Below, piece after piece: positions 10,393 to 21,831 of a stretch of DNA of 64,000 bases (position 1 is the stretch's first letter; each line of letters starts with the position of its first letter). Source of the DNA: Antitrichia curtipendula (Eukaryota > Streptophyta > Bryopsida > Hypnales > Leucodontaceae). The position numbers and the translations under genes were made by a program. The stretch covers positions 17,440,696 through 17,504,695 of the forward strand of contig OX579638.1 of the NCBI GenBank assembly GCA_951230915.1, written 5' to 3'. The notes beneath the pieces were generated by a model. The model was not told where the DNA came from. It made no database searches and saw only the letters and a program-made list of their open reading frames with translations.

Positions 10393-11960
10393 CTACTCTC
10401 GTCCTTTCACAGAAGACCTCTCTCGCATCAAAGCTTTGTAAAGCCCTTGCCCCAGCATTACGTTCAACACATTCAGACCCACCATGCCTGTCAGGGCCAG
10501 CGGCCATTCAAACCCACGAGGAAACTTGGAAGCATCCCAAAGAAGCTTGGCTGTGATCCAAATATGACAAAAAATACGGGTCAAGAAAAACGCAATCCAG
10601 TTCAGTGTCCAGTTGATGAAACTGCCCCAAGTGCTCTTTGATTTCGTCGTGGAGCAGAGCTTCCTCACTTTGCGCAAGTGCAGAAATATAGAGTGGACCT
10701 GGTGCAGCCAAATCCAAGAGTTAGGTTTAGGGTTTACAAAAGTGCAAAGTTTAACTCAGGCAAGCAGCAGCAAAGCAATTCAGTCATTCAATTATTCGTA
10801 GTCCGGCTAGTTTGCATCATAGAGGATCTGGAGGAAACCCAGTATACCATAGGGTCTCTTCCTCCAGACCCTGATGATTTGAAGACCCTGCAACCCATCC
10901 AGGCCTCACAATGCTCTTCAAGACTTTCACAAAGCATAAAGCTTACGAGGCAGAGCAAGTAGGGTTTCTCATAGCTAAGCCGAACAAATAGGGTTTCTGA
11001 TGTAAGAAATTACGAAAAAAGAGGTCACACAAGCCTTGATCTCATTGACCTTTGGTTTTCGTGAATACACCAGACTCGTCCAGACTACTTTTGTCCCAAT
11101 ACGAGTACTCCAAATTGCAGAAACCCCTATTGATTTCCGGCATCATCGCTCGTACCTCGCATATGAGAGTGAGAATCAAGTAGTTGATGCACAAGTCGCG
11201 CTGAAGAGCGGGAGTGAAACAGGTGAGCAGAACTGCATGATGCACAAGCAGGTGAGGCGCATTGGCACTGTACAGATGCTTCCGTATCATGTCCCATTGA
11301 TCATAAGCGAAGTATCCACACGACATCGCCAATGCAGTGTAAGCTCCAGGCCATGGCCGGTTGAAAAGCACGTCGTGGGACAGCATGTTCGTCAATCCTG
11401 AAATTTGCGCTTCCTTCACCATCAACCCAATCACTGCAACACACGCTTTGCAATTAGGCATAGCAGTATCCAGCTACTTCAATATTAAACCCCTAAAGAA
11501 TTGTAGAGCACTGCTTGAGTGAATGCACTCATTCGTTCTGTCACTACCAGATTCATTGCAAGCACAAGTAACAAAATGTATATTGAAACAAAGAGTAACA
11601 TTCTTTCGCTGCTTTATAATTTTCCATGTCGCATACCTCACCTGAGAAGGAGATGATAGAGGAATGTACAAGCGACACGGACGTATTCAGAAAATCCGCT
11701 GCCACCTCAGGTGTGAGTCCAGCAGTGATCTCAGGTCTCCATCGCAAGAAAAGGCTCAGAGACTGATTGACTCCTTCAAAAAATGCAAGGGCAGCAAATA
11801 CTTGCCACAGCCGTGAATCCCCTGCTTTGATCTGTACTGCCACCAACACAACCCAGATTGCGAGCAATAGCGAAAAGAAAACGCCAGGCGCGTCCGCTCT
11901 CCATGTGCTTGCTGGGGGTTTGGGTTTGGTCTCCCCCACAACCTTCTGCACACCCTCCAT
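10393..11960 (-). CDS. TLC-domain membrane protein, copy A (three exons)
   Basis: Exons are 11,960-11,642, 11,433-11,156 and 10,698-10,393. The frame is continuous across both introns (GTGAGG/TTGCAG and GTACGA/CACCAG) and gives 300 residues ending at TAG. Features in order: an N-terminal helix around residues 30-48 (GVFFSLLLAIWVVLVAV), LVHSSIISF, GYFAYDQWDMI, a conserved His-His in LVHHAVLL, ICEV joined across the second splice to HSIFLHLRK, NWTLNWIAFFLTRIF, and a last helix near LNVMLGQGLYKAL. These are the usual TLC (TRAM-LAG1-CLN8) signatures: a multi-helix ER or endomembrane domain of lipid-related proteins, with the His-containing segment central. There is no Lag1 longevity motif that I can see, so ceramide synthase is not claimed. 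The start is the first ATG in frame; an upstream exon is possible. Confidence 0.8.
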
Positions 11961-12069
11961 GGGTACCAAACCAGACTGCCTAACAATAAATCAAACAATA
12001 AGTATATTTGTGAGACAGAGCTTCTACCAAATCCAGGCTAAAGAAAGCACACGCCATTCTCCCTCGTCA

Positions 12070-12348
12070 TTAATCCACAAACAACAAGTGCACAAAAGCT
12101 CCGGAACGACCCAAAAAATTACGGAAATGAGAACTGAAAGCAACCAAAACGAATGCAAGAACACCACGGTTTGGACATGTACACCAATCACTTGGAGAGG
12201 CACTGCGAATCACAGTTTGAAAGGCGGCATTTACACAGTCGGCACCGTAAATAAGCTTCCACGGAAGTTCACAGGGCTCCTTCGAACTTTGGAAATTTCG
12301 CAAAAGAACTTGAAAAATTCTGCACACCTGCAAAGTACGTAACTGCAA
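12070..12348 (-). other. Possible 5' exon or leader of the TLC gene
   Basis: An open minus-strand stretch contains KLIYG, then DCVNAAFQTVIRSAS. It is also open in block B (30,898-31,200) with many amino-acid differences. A GTGATTGG donor-like site near 12,197 and a GGCAG acceptor near 11,974 could splice it to the TLC exon. No in-frame ATG is evident, and the high number of replacements between copies argues against strong protein constraint, so it may be leader RNA. Confidence 0.3.
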
Positions 12349-13146
12349 TGCGACAGGAAATAGTTAGTCCTGAGAACTTAGTTGAAGCAGTTGCCGAGAC
12401 AGAGGGAAGCGAGTGCAGTGAAGCTCACGTGATCTTTCCGGGCCGCGTCACCGGCGTTAGAATCGCAGCAAAAGCGTGGGTCTGTGGTTGGAGGGCTTTT
12501 GGTTTTAATTTGAATCAAGCAAGACCACCAACTGTGCCAAAGTATCCAAAGCCATCATTGGAAAGACTGCTGAGGTCAGCAACATGGGTGACCAGGCAGT
12601 GTTTCGATTTTCATTTATTTGGGGCAGTGCAGAAAGCAATGAATCTTCAGTGGAATGATGAAGTTGTTTACATCTCTCTCTATATGGATGAAACATGCAA
12701 AATATGGATGAAATTTTAATTATTCATTCATCCAAAATTAGAACATAATTGCCTTAAAAAAATTGTAGCAATTTAGTGATTCCGTCGACTGAGAAAAATT
12801 GTCTCACTTTTGAGTGAATTATCACTAAAAAAATCCTACTGACAAGGTGTAGTGATAATATTAGGTGCAAATTCTAAACAAGTGGCTACTATATGTGAGC
12901 GTGAGATTTGTGGAGGAAGTGCCAATAGTTTTGAAAAATACATGTCACCTGAAACCAATCCAAAAATGACATATGACAATAAATTTGTGACAAAATTTAA
13001 TTAATTAATGATAAAATGGTTGGAATAATAACAAAAGAATTGGAAATATTGGTAATTGACAAATTTGCTAGGCAATATTATGGTCTCTAGCTCGAATTGA
13101 TATGAATATCACCTAAATATCAAACAAGTATCAATCAAATATCACC
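12349..13146. other. Upstream region of TLC gene A grading into AT-rich DNA
   Basis: The first 350 bp are conserved at 31,790-32,060 in block B and presumably include the TLC promoter. A TA at about 12,366 (TAGTTAGTCC) is the empty site for the 602-bp MITE present in block B. From 12,720 the sequence is AT-rich, still alignable to block B up to the TTAA at 13,147, with no gene seen. Confidence 0.5.
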
Positions 13147-14648
13147 TTAACCCCTAAAGTCCCAGTGTCCCCTTGGGGGACAAAATAGATTTCAGGTAGG
13201 CTCTTATGGGCTAAATATTTTTCATAGTTTTTTAAATTTTTTGTTGTGAAAATAGAAAATTACATTAGCTTTCTAAAAACATAATTTTTATTTCAATGAA
13301 GGGCCAATAACAAAAGTTATGGCACAAAAAGTTGTTATTTTAGTTTGGTGGGCAGAAAAAAAACTTCAAAAAAACTTCAAGTAAAAAATTTAATTAATTT
13401 TTTTTTGTATAGATTAGAATTTTATGTACTTGGAAAGCTTTGATTTATTTCATTCTGATTTGTTATGTGAAAGTTATGGGCAGTCTTGCTTTTCAGGCAA
13501 TAAGAGCATTTTCTTAAAAAAGTAACTTGTAGGATTCATTTCTAAACTCAATTTTCATAATTTTTCAAAAAAAAAGGTTTTTTAAAGGTTAAGATCCCTT
13601 ACCAAAACCATTGAGATTAGTATATTTCAATTCCATCTTAGAGATATTAACAATTTAGATTTTCCTTCAATCTTGAACCTACTTCTACTTAATAATTTTT
13701 TAATGAGTAAAAACTAAGTGTGTTTTGTGTTGTTTTGTTTTAATTCCTAGACTCTCAATTCAATTTTTTAATCATATAAAATTAGAATTCAAAATCAATA
13801 AAGCAAAAATTATAAATTATAAAGGTTCAAAGTCAAAAAATGTAGTTGAGCAAGGTGCAAAAACTTGTTTCCTTTACTTTAAACTCAAATATCTTATGTA
13901 GTCAAAGTTTTTGAAATTTCTTCTACACATTCTTATACCAGTCTAATACAAGATCCTATGGTTAGATATGCAAAATTTAATTTTTTTGCCCTTTGCTAGA
14001 GAAATGGTAGTTTTTAGTGGTTTTTGATGGAAAAGGGGGTCTTGGGTGTTACAAACCTTCCACAGCTTGTAACGTCAAATCACAATGCACTCTAAGTAAG
14101 AACAACAAATGTCCTTATTATAAGAATGTTACACAAGAGCTCAAACCACCCGACCATAGAGAGAGATCAATCTCCAAGAAGAGATTGTCTCCTCACCCCC
14201 AAGCTCTATCTTATATCATCGAGACTATCAATAAAGACTATTAGTCCTTAATATAGACTAGGGCTTCATTTTTACTTTTAACTTTCTATCTGTGGTTCTA
14301 TCGAAAACCATCCACTAAAGTAAAAGTCCTAGTTATACTTCTTCAATCATATCTTATCTAAATCTCTTATTTATATCTTGATCTTCTACTTGGAGTTATC
14401 TAACTCCAAGTTCCATTTGCTTGTCTTTGTCTGGGAGTTGTCTAACTCTAGTGTACTTGTCATCCAATTGAAGTTGTCTAACTCCAATGCACAAATCCAC
14501 CATCTGGAGATCTCTATCTCCAGGCAATCTCTGCTTATCCACTAGTGTACATTTGATCATGAATTAGTTCATGATCCATGAATGCATTCATCCATCAAAG
14601 ATTCAAAGGTTGTCACAAGGGTCATGACACTGGGTCTTTAGGGGTTAA
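13147..14648. mobile_element. TTAA-flanked piggyBac-like non-autonomous element, about 1.5 kb
   Basis: TTAA at 13,147-13,150 and 14,645-14,648 flank ends reading CCCCTAAAGTCCCAGTGTC and its near inverted match GACACTGGGTCTTTAGGGG. Block B has the undisturbed site ATCACCTTAAAAGACAT at 32,413-32,416, proving a single TTAA before insertion. The first 900 bp match 33,290-34,210 in inverted orientation. No transposase domain is visible. Assignment to piggyBac rests on TTAA duplication plus CCC-starting inverted ends. Confidence 0.8.
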
Positions 14649-15413
14649 AATACATGAGTATCAAAAAAATAAATCTATGAGAGACTCTAACTTTAGAACA
14701 CAAGTTCACTTTTTGAATAAGATTCTATTCCAACCTCCTTATATACAGCTTCTATTGATGCAAAGTCTCTTCTTGTTTAGTCTGAAGCTAATAGTTATAA
14801 TTCTAGCCTTTCTTTCTACTAAAGCAATAATGAGACTTGAACAAGATTGAACCACTATATGAGGTTTGAAGGTGGAACGTCATTGGATGAACAAATTTAT
14901 TTTAAATAGATTTTAATTGGATGAATACTCAAGTTGTCACACTTTGACTCATTATTGTAGATGAAAACATTTTGGGATCTTGAAATTGATGCATTGGCTT
15001 TTTTTTCAATTGAATTACCTACAATCACAAATGTACAGAAAAATTCTGGATGAAATCTATTTTATTTTAGATACCTAGCTTTCATCTTCTATTTTTTTAC
15101 TACCATGAGTAATGGCAAGAACCTTCAACCTATATTTTCACTTGTCTTTTGTTTTCAAAGCTCCAAAAATATATGTCTAAATAGCATTTTCATCAAGAAT
15201 GTACGCCCTAGCAATGTTGTTGATATCCTAGGTGTTTGTGCAAAAATTCTACTTAGTTTTTGTATGAGCTATAAAAACTAGTAACTATGGAAGATTTGTG
15301 CAAATGTATGAAGGTTTACTACTTTAGTGTATTTTGTTTTTTTTAGTTAGGCACTCTTTGATTTTTTAGAAACTATTTCAAATCTTCTTCAAATTTTTTC
15401 TTTGTGAGTTTTT
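14649..15413. repeat. AT-rich tail of block A, no gene
   Basis: This corresponds to 32,417-32,790 and then 34,660-35,044 in block B; the intervening 1.86 kb in B is a TTAA-flanked insertion. ACAATCACAAATGTACA is shared with B at about 34,670. No coding signal is recognised. Confidence 0.6.
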
Positions 15414-15707
15414 TTAACCTTTGTAGGGCTGAGACACAATTTGGACAAAAATTCTAAAAAACTGCCTTTTTTTAGGGAAGTGAGAAAAAAATGAAAAAAA
15501 ATGTATTTTTTTTACAGTTCAACCATATAAATTTGTACTAGACTACTTATGAATGTGTGAAAAAAAATTTAGAAACTTTGACCACACAAATTGAAAGATT
15601 ATAATGTTTGAAGCTAAAAAAGAAGTTTTTTTCTAACATTACTCAACAGGTCCAGCAAACTTTAACTCTTCCTAGGGTGAGATTTTTACACTACACATGG
15701 CTATTTA

Positions 15708-15893
15708 TTTTTACATTTGTACATTGTATAAGACAAGTAAGCAAGTTACATACTTGCCAAATTTCAAAAGTAAAGGAAGACTTTTGTAGATGCTGCTTTG
15801 TTTTTACATTTGTACATTGTATAAGACAAGTAAGCAAGTTACATACTTGCCAAATTTCAAAAGTAAAGGAAGACTTTTGTAGATGCTGCTTTG
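15708..15893. repeat. Perfect 93-bp tandem duplication
   Basis: Two consecutive identical copies (15,708-15,800 and 15,801-15,893) each start TTTTTACATTTGTACATTG and end GATGCTGCTTTG. The absence of differences suggests a very recent event, or an assembly artefact. Confidence 0.95.
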
Positions 15894-15945
15894 GGCTGCC
15901 TCCAAAGTTCAATGCAATATAACTTTTGATTTGAGTACCCGATTG

Positions 15946-15966
15946 AAAAAAAATAAAAAATAAAAA

Positions 15967-15999
<33 letters not shown>

Positions 16000-16023
16000 A
16001 AAATATATATATATATATATATA
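15946..16023. repeat. A-rich then AT-dinucleotide low-complexity tract
   Basis: Runs of A broken by single T residues pass directly into about 20 bp of alternating AT. Confidence 0.9.
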
Positions 16024-16150
16024 TTCACAACTTGTATCAAATTTTTGTCAACCTTTGACCAAAACTTGGACCAAAATTGACTTTATGTAGAAGTATTAGA
16101 GATCTCTTGCATACATTGAACATTCACTTGGTCTTTAATTTAGGAATTAA

Positions 16151-16862
16151 TAATGTCAAGTTGATTTAAGCTTTTTTCAATTTTAAATGATTAATGTTTA
16201 TGTTGATTGTCTCTTTTGCAAACATGATTCATTCTTGACTTCTTGTTCATTTTGCATATTGTAGGATTTGCTGTTGAGATCTAATTATTACATTTAATTC
16301 ATTGTGATTTTTTTATATTGTCAATGTGAGTTTTCAACGTCACTTTAGTACATCTCAAATACTATAAATAGGCCGCCAAAGAATATAGAGGAATTTTTTA
16401 ACAAACATATAATAGGCAAGTCATGTGATGTACAAGTTCATCTATCAATATTATTCAACCCGTTTGATCTTGGCATAAAAGAATTTATCCTAGAAATTAT
16501 GAAAAATACAAAAATTATGGCATAATTATAGAGATTGATATGTTCATTGTATCTTCCAAACCAATCACACCATACTTTGCAATTGTGTGCATTGTGATCA
16601 TTGTGAGTATTGCAATGGTTATAAACTATTGATTTTGACATATCAACCTCCCATCCAAAAGCTCTACTAGTTGATGTTAAAAAATTGTTGATCTTACAAC
16701 AAGTCATGCTTCTTCTATAAATGTGTATTTGATACTCTTGTTTTAATTTTATCTTCAACTCTTTGCTTTGATCTTTGACATTGATGTACTTGTATACATT
16801 TGTTTCTTCCTATGATTTCTTAATTATTTATTTTATTCTTAAATTTTTTCTTGCTTCATTAT

Positions 16863-16938
<76 letters not shown>

Positions 16939-18492
16939 GTATGTATGTGTACATATATACAGACATACATACATGCATGTATACATTTATATTATTGCAA
17001 GTTGAGGTAGTTTAGATAATGTTACCTTTACTAATAAAATAAGATTTCTTTGATTTCAACATCAAAGAATATGTAGAAGATTAAGGTGAAGTAGTAGCAA
17101 GGAAAAAGCTATAGGTTCTAGGAGAATTTTAAAGAGATGGAGAAACCCTATTATACTTGATGATGAAGACTTCAACCAAGTATTGGACAATTCTATCATT
17201 TACAATATTTGATGAAGGAATATTGAGAAGAATTATGTGTTTTTATTTGTAGTTAGGCACTTAATGAAATAGAATTATAGTTGCTAGTAGATCCATGAAC
17301 CAATCTAGGAAGCCTAAAGTTGTTCAAAGAATGGGCAAGCATGAGGTTATCCAAAGAATAGGTCTATGTTCTAGAAGTTACGAAGCAATTTGTTCTTGAC
17401 TAGAGGATAATAAGCCAAATATGGATTAAAAGATTAAAAAAACAATGAAGATGAGCTAAAAAACAACTTCTCAAGAAGAAATTTTCCCTTTGGAAAATAA
17501 ATCAAATTAAAGAATCTCCGAGAAGAGGTTATTGGCCATAATTAGGTGTTTGATGAATCAAGATGAACCTTCCATTAACATATCATTCACAATGATCACA
17601 ATGCACACAATTGCGGAGTACGGTGTGACTGGTTTGGAAGATACAATTAGTACATCAATCTCTGCAATTATATCCCTACTTTTTGTATTCTTTATAATTT
17701 GCTAGATTAAATTTTTTTATGCCAAGATCAAATGGGTTGAATAATATTGGTGGATTATTTGTACATCACATGAATGACTTTTTTTTAATTGTATTAGTCA
17801 ATGGTCGGTAGATTTTCAAACAAGTGCAAAAGTTATTTTTTCTATCAATTTATTTTACTAACAAGGAATTAATTTTTCACTTGTAACATGTCTTTTTTTA
17901 GCTTAAAGTTCTTTTTTTTATATTATTCAATATTGTTGCAATCTTATGTTTTGGTTAAGTGCTTTCTAGTTGGATTTTGTATTATTTCATGATGTAATGA
18001 GGATGTAGTTAGGTTTATTTTTAGTTGAAGCATTAATTTCTTGAGCGGTTTTTGAAATAAGGTCTATTTTTTCAAATACAGTTTGTAAATGTTTTTGGGT
18101 GGTTGTTCTTGAGATGAGATCCACATTTCAAACAATAGTGCTTGAATTGTGGTGGACTTCTTGAACAACTTTATTTTAGATAAAATTTGGATGCAATTTT
18201 TTTTTTAGGATTGTGACATCATACTACAACATCAGAAATGGCTATATTAGTGGTTTTAACTGCAAGGATTTTGCTTTGAAATTGGACACAATTTTTTACT
18301 ACAATATGTAGTAAAAATTGTAGATGTTTGATGTACTTTGTGAAGGGATTATCACTCACCAAAGCAAAAAAATTATGCCAGATGATTTTTTCAACATTTT
18401 CAAGAATTTCAATATTGGCATAAGTTTTATTCTAGAGTCTCATGTCACAAAACTATTGTACCATTGTTACAAATGTATAAAATTTAAGTAAA
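16151..18492. repeat. AT-rich tail of block A with a long inverted repeat
   Basis: Alignable to block C (about 177-364, 1,056-1,895, 2,840-3,000) and block B (35,050-36,540). The segment 16,430-16,640 is repeated in inverted orientation at 17,575-17,785, sharing TATTATTCAACCC, TTTGATCTTGGCATAA and TGTATCTTCCAAACCA. The decayed NRPPKNIEEF coding remnant lies at about 16,350-16,500. Block B lacks the loop and the second arm. Confidence 0.65.
16868..16932. repeat. (AT)n microsatellite
   Basis: About 64 bp of uninterrupted alternating AT, followed by an ATGTATGT-type transition to about 16,985. Confidence 0.98.
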
Positions 18493-18495
18493 TGT

Positions 18496-18679
18496 CACTA
18501 TAAGAAACCCATGTTTTTTTTGACATCCAAAATTTGAACGTCTACTTTTTTGGACATCAAACATAACATTAGGATGCTAGTTTTGACATCAAAACTAGCA
18601 TCCTAATGTTATGTTTGATGTCCAAAAAAGTAAACATCCAAATTTTGGACATAAAAAAAAACATGGGTTTCTTATAGTG
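18496..18679. mobile_element. 184-bp CACTA MITE with TGT target duplication
   Basis: The element begins CACTATAAGAAACCCATG and ends in its exact inverse, flanked by TGT at 18,493-18,495 and 18,680-18,682. It is almost fully palindromic, with GACATC/GATGTC motifs in both arms. Block B has an empty site near 36,540. The end closely resembles the start of the large CACTA element at 48,363 (CACTAGAAGAAAACCGTG then a T-run), so it is likely a miniature relative using the same transposase. Confidence 0.9.
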
Positions 18680-18951
18680 TGTCTAAACCAATAGCAAATG
18701 GTACTAATCTTCCAGAATCCTTTTCTTCTACTCATTATGCTAAGAGTATATGGGTTATCTTGTGATGCTAATGTTTGTGGCAAAAGTCTTGATGTTGATA
18801 TAGGTGATGTTTGAGATTGAAATCATAAAAATATTGTAAATTGTAGTGGATAGTGCTTTGAACGATATCACAAACCATACTTCTTAATCAAATCAAATTA
18901 CATTTGCTCAAGAGTATGTTAATGCTATTGAAATTGAGGGATGGTTTGCAT

Positions 18952-19943
18952 CACTAGAAAAAAATGAAGGGTTTAGCGACTACAGTTTGCAATTGGTTTT
19001 GTAGTTGCAAGGGGCATTTGCAACTGGATGATAATTTAGAGACCGCAGTTGCAGTGGACAAGTTGCACTAGTTGCAAAATAGTTGCAAGTTTGATTTCAT
19101 TCGATAGTCTATGTGGAAGTTCATTGATGAATTCTTCTGACATGATTGTTGATGTAGAACTTGCTTGTGTGCAGTTTGTTTGCAACTCATGTATAATTTC
19201 TTTGCAATTCATTTGCAATTGATTTGCAACTTGTTAACAACTAATTTGCAACTCATTTACGACTTGTCTATGATTTGTAGATTTATAGATTTCGAAATTT
19301 TAATCTCAATGATTTGTAAATATCAAAATTTTCGATCTAATTTATTTTTTAGATTATCAAATTTAAATATTGAAATTAAATAGAATTCATCAATTTACAA
19401 AATTTTATGATTTCATAAGTTCTAAAATTTCTTAGACTTTAAATATTTGGTGATTTCTATAGATTGCAGAAGTCTACAAAGTGTAAAAATATCAGAATCC
19501 TATAATTAAAATTCACTATATAAGAATGCTATAACTTGCAATTCTTATATGTCCAACCTAATGGTACTCTTGACAATTGATATGAGACAATTGTAATTGA
19601 TCTCTAGTTGAACTCTAGTTTTAGTCTAGTTGCTTTTAAGTTGAATTCTAGTTGAATTGCAGTTGAATTTAGATTCTATGCAACTATAGTTTAACTCACT
19701 AGATTCTACATAATAGAAAGTTGTCCACATCACCAATTGTAAGGAATATTGGATGTAGAATACCTCACATCAATTCTTCTAATACATCCCTGTAATCCTA
19801 AACTTCACTTTGCGACTATAACAACGTATAACTTTGTTCACGTCAAAACTGGTGCAATATAGAGAGCTACAGTCGCATGACAATTATATAGGACACGTAG
19901 TTGCATTGTAGTTGGTTGTAGCAGACACATTTTTCTTCTAGTA
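18952..19943. mobile_element. 992-bp non-autonomous CACTA element with CAT target duplication
   Basis: It starts CACTAGAAAAAAATG and ends CATTTTTCTTCTAGTA, where the final base has changed from the expected G. CAT flanks both sides (18,949-18,951 and 19,944-19,946). Block B carries the uninterrupted site near 36,806. The interior is rich in subterminal TTGCAACT/AGTTGCAA motifs in both orientations, the expected TnpA-type binding array. These motifs differ from the GACATC motifs of the large element, so this is a distinct CACTA family. No protein is encoded. Confidence 0.85.
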
Positions 19944-19946
19944 CAT

Positions 19947-20417
19947 TGCTTTTCTTGAAGGACAATGATGTTGAAATTGCATTTGTTATAAACGTAGGAT
20001 TTATTTGTTTGTAAATATTATTAACCCATAAACACCATCACAAATGTTTGGTATCCAATGAATGATAGAAAATCCTTATATGTAGGACAAAACTACAACT
20101 ATTCATCCTTGGAATTTTGTTGTAAAAAGGGGAGGTCTTCTAGAGTAGTTTGACTTCCAATGAGTGCTTTTGCATTTTTTTAAGCCAATGAATCCTACAA
20201 TTTCAAAAGGGTTGATTTCTATAGTCACCAATCCTCTTTTTAAGGATTATAGGGTTGAAAAAATACAAAACCACTCAAGTTGCATTTCTCTTGAGTTCAC
20301 TAACAATCTCATTGAACGTGTCTGGTCATTTGACCACACAAATTGTGGTACAAGAAAAAGTGTCGCATTTCAGTGTTCCTACCTTCTATAAACCCTAAAC
20401 CCTAAAACCGCGATGCA
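19947..20417. other. End of block A and AT-rich gap before Hsp70-like fragment
   Basis: Similarity to block B continues to about 19,995 (GAAATTGCATTTGTTAT, also at 36,833) and then stops. The rest has no recognised gene. A short telomere-like run, TAAACCCTAAACCCTAAA, lies at about 20,390-20,407 immediately past the Hsp70-like stop codon. Confidence 0.5.
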
Positions 20418-21652
20418 TCACTCCGGCAATTCTCCAAGAACGTCTCCTTCACAAGCCTCGTCTTCCTCCCCACTACGACCACATTCTTCACGAAGCGCGT
20501 CAAGGTACGCTTCAATTTCCTCCTTCGACAGGTTATCCGCACTCAAGCTCGCCGCGACCTTATTCTTTGTCCCGACCTCTTCAATACAAACGCTTGCATC
20601 CCCCTCGTCATCACACGAAACCGAAACCTGAATGCGCGGTCTCGCTGCCACAAGTCCCTCAATAACCACCTTCCCAATCGGACAATCTCCATAGAAAAAC
20701 TACAGCGTAGCAGAAGACTGATTCTCCCGTGCAGTCGTGAAGGCTACAATAGTCTCCAGTGGCATGAAGCGATTACGAGCGACGCATTCCACGCGACGTC
20801 CGTCGGCCAGGGCAACCCTAATCGGCAGCGGGGTGACGAACGAACAGAGGAGTTGTGACGTGATGACACCTTGGTGTCGTTCTCTCGATGCTGCGGCACC
20901 TCGTGAAACTTCGGACAGGGTCACGAATTTCACGAAGGTGTGTGGGAACTTTAGTTTCAAATCGGAGAGGAGAGGTTGAAACCCTAGCCCTAACCCTAGC
21001 CCTAATTCCGTTGGGGGGCAAAAGATGTAGATTGCATGAAGAGGAAGATTGATCGTTGGCTTTACGAGGTTTTCGATTGCATCTAGGGCTGTTTCCTTGA
21101 CTGTTTTTCCTTCGGAGAAAAAGTTCTTCTGCCCGTCGTCTGTTTCAACTGTGGACAGCTTCGCAGCGGCTTGGCCCGGGGTATTTAAGTCCAGGAAGAG
21201 GACGCTGTGCTCTTCCTCGTCTTTGAACTCCTTGATAATGTAGTTGAGGTAGGCGGTCGAGTGATCCACGGTGTGCCAAGCCTCCATGCCTGGAAGTTCA
21301 CGGACGGCATCACGGTACTGTTTCAGTTCGTCGTCTGTGAGGGCGACGGGGAGCGAGAGCGCTATGGAGGTCGGGGTCGTGAGGATGCGGGAGAGCGCGG
21401 TGGCGAGAGTCGCGAGGGTCTGGTCTTGCAGCTCGTGCTCCGTCGGGTTGGCGAACACGCCATCGTGGGGTGGTCCGGTGACGAGAGTGAGGGAGAGGAG
21501 ATTGTTGCCCTTTGCGGTGTGACTCAAAGCGATTCCTGCTCGCGTCTCCTTCACTTGCGGTTCCTTGCGGGTAGTCCTCAGGTTCGACAAGGGAGAATCG
21601 TCTACTGTATTCGATCCACGAAATGGCAAGCTTGTGCTGCTGCTACACTCAT
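20418..21652 (-). pseudogene. Hsp70-like fragment with in-frame TAG and missing 5' exons
   Basis: One frame runs from a TGTAG acceptor-like site near 21,650 to TGA at 20,418, interrupted only by TAG at 20,702-20,700. Hsp70 landmarks appear in order: a VALTDDELKQYRDAV stretch like the family's PAYFNDxQRxATxDA, DHSTAYLNYI like NEPTAAALAY, VLFLDL like the phosphate-2 DLGGGT region but without its glycines, SEVSRGAAASRE like PDEAVAxGAAxQA, ARNRFMPLETIVAF, then beyond the stop RIQVSVSCDDEG and NLSKEEIEAYLD, matching the family's LSKEEIExMV. The ATPase residues are largely lost, recalling non-canonical Hsp70s such as Ssz1 or HSPA14. The first ATPase exon is absent and block B begins 180 bp upstream, so the gene looks truncated by the duplication breakpoint. 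A live gene with readthrough is less likely. Confidence 0.65.
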
Positions 21653-21831
21653 ACAATTATCGAAAAAAGGTAAGCAAGGTTTGATCCGAAGTATGCAAGT
21701 GCTTGCAATATGTGCACCAAAAACGTACTAAGCAAGATCTGATCTACTACGAAGCACGCCATTAGTGCTTGCAATGTACTCAACATGAGACGCACTAAGC
21801 TGAAACGCCTAGCCTTTGACCAGAGTTGGAA
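21653..21831. repeat. Junction DNA with short imperfect duplication
   Basis: Between the Hsp70-like fragment and block B an approximately 60-bp unit is repeated imperfectly: AAGCAAGGTTTGATC then GTGCTTGCAAT, followed by AAGCAAGATCTGATC then GTGCTTGCAAT. Confidence 0.55.

Larger units (their letters stand above)
15414..16150. mobile_element. TTAA-flanked element (737 bp) with internal duplication
   Basis: TTAA at 15,414-15,417 and 16,147-16,150 bound a segment missing from both block C (TTAA at 174-177) and block B (35,045-35,048). Interior sequence such as GAAAGATTATAATGTTTGAAG is shared with the outer element at 32,795-34,659. Terminal repeats are weak (right end read inward: ATTCCTAAATTAAAGACCAAG), so it is an older member. 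It contains a perfect 93-bp tandem duplication and an A-rich low-complexity run. Confidence 0.7.

Noticed and set aside
20390..20407. TAAACCCTAAACCCTAAA resembling plant telomere repeats
   Set aside because: Only two to three units, next to a gene fragment; too short for an interstitial telomere claim. A similar run near 20,984-21,004 is coding (Gly-Leu repeats) in the Hsp70-like fragment.
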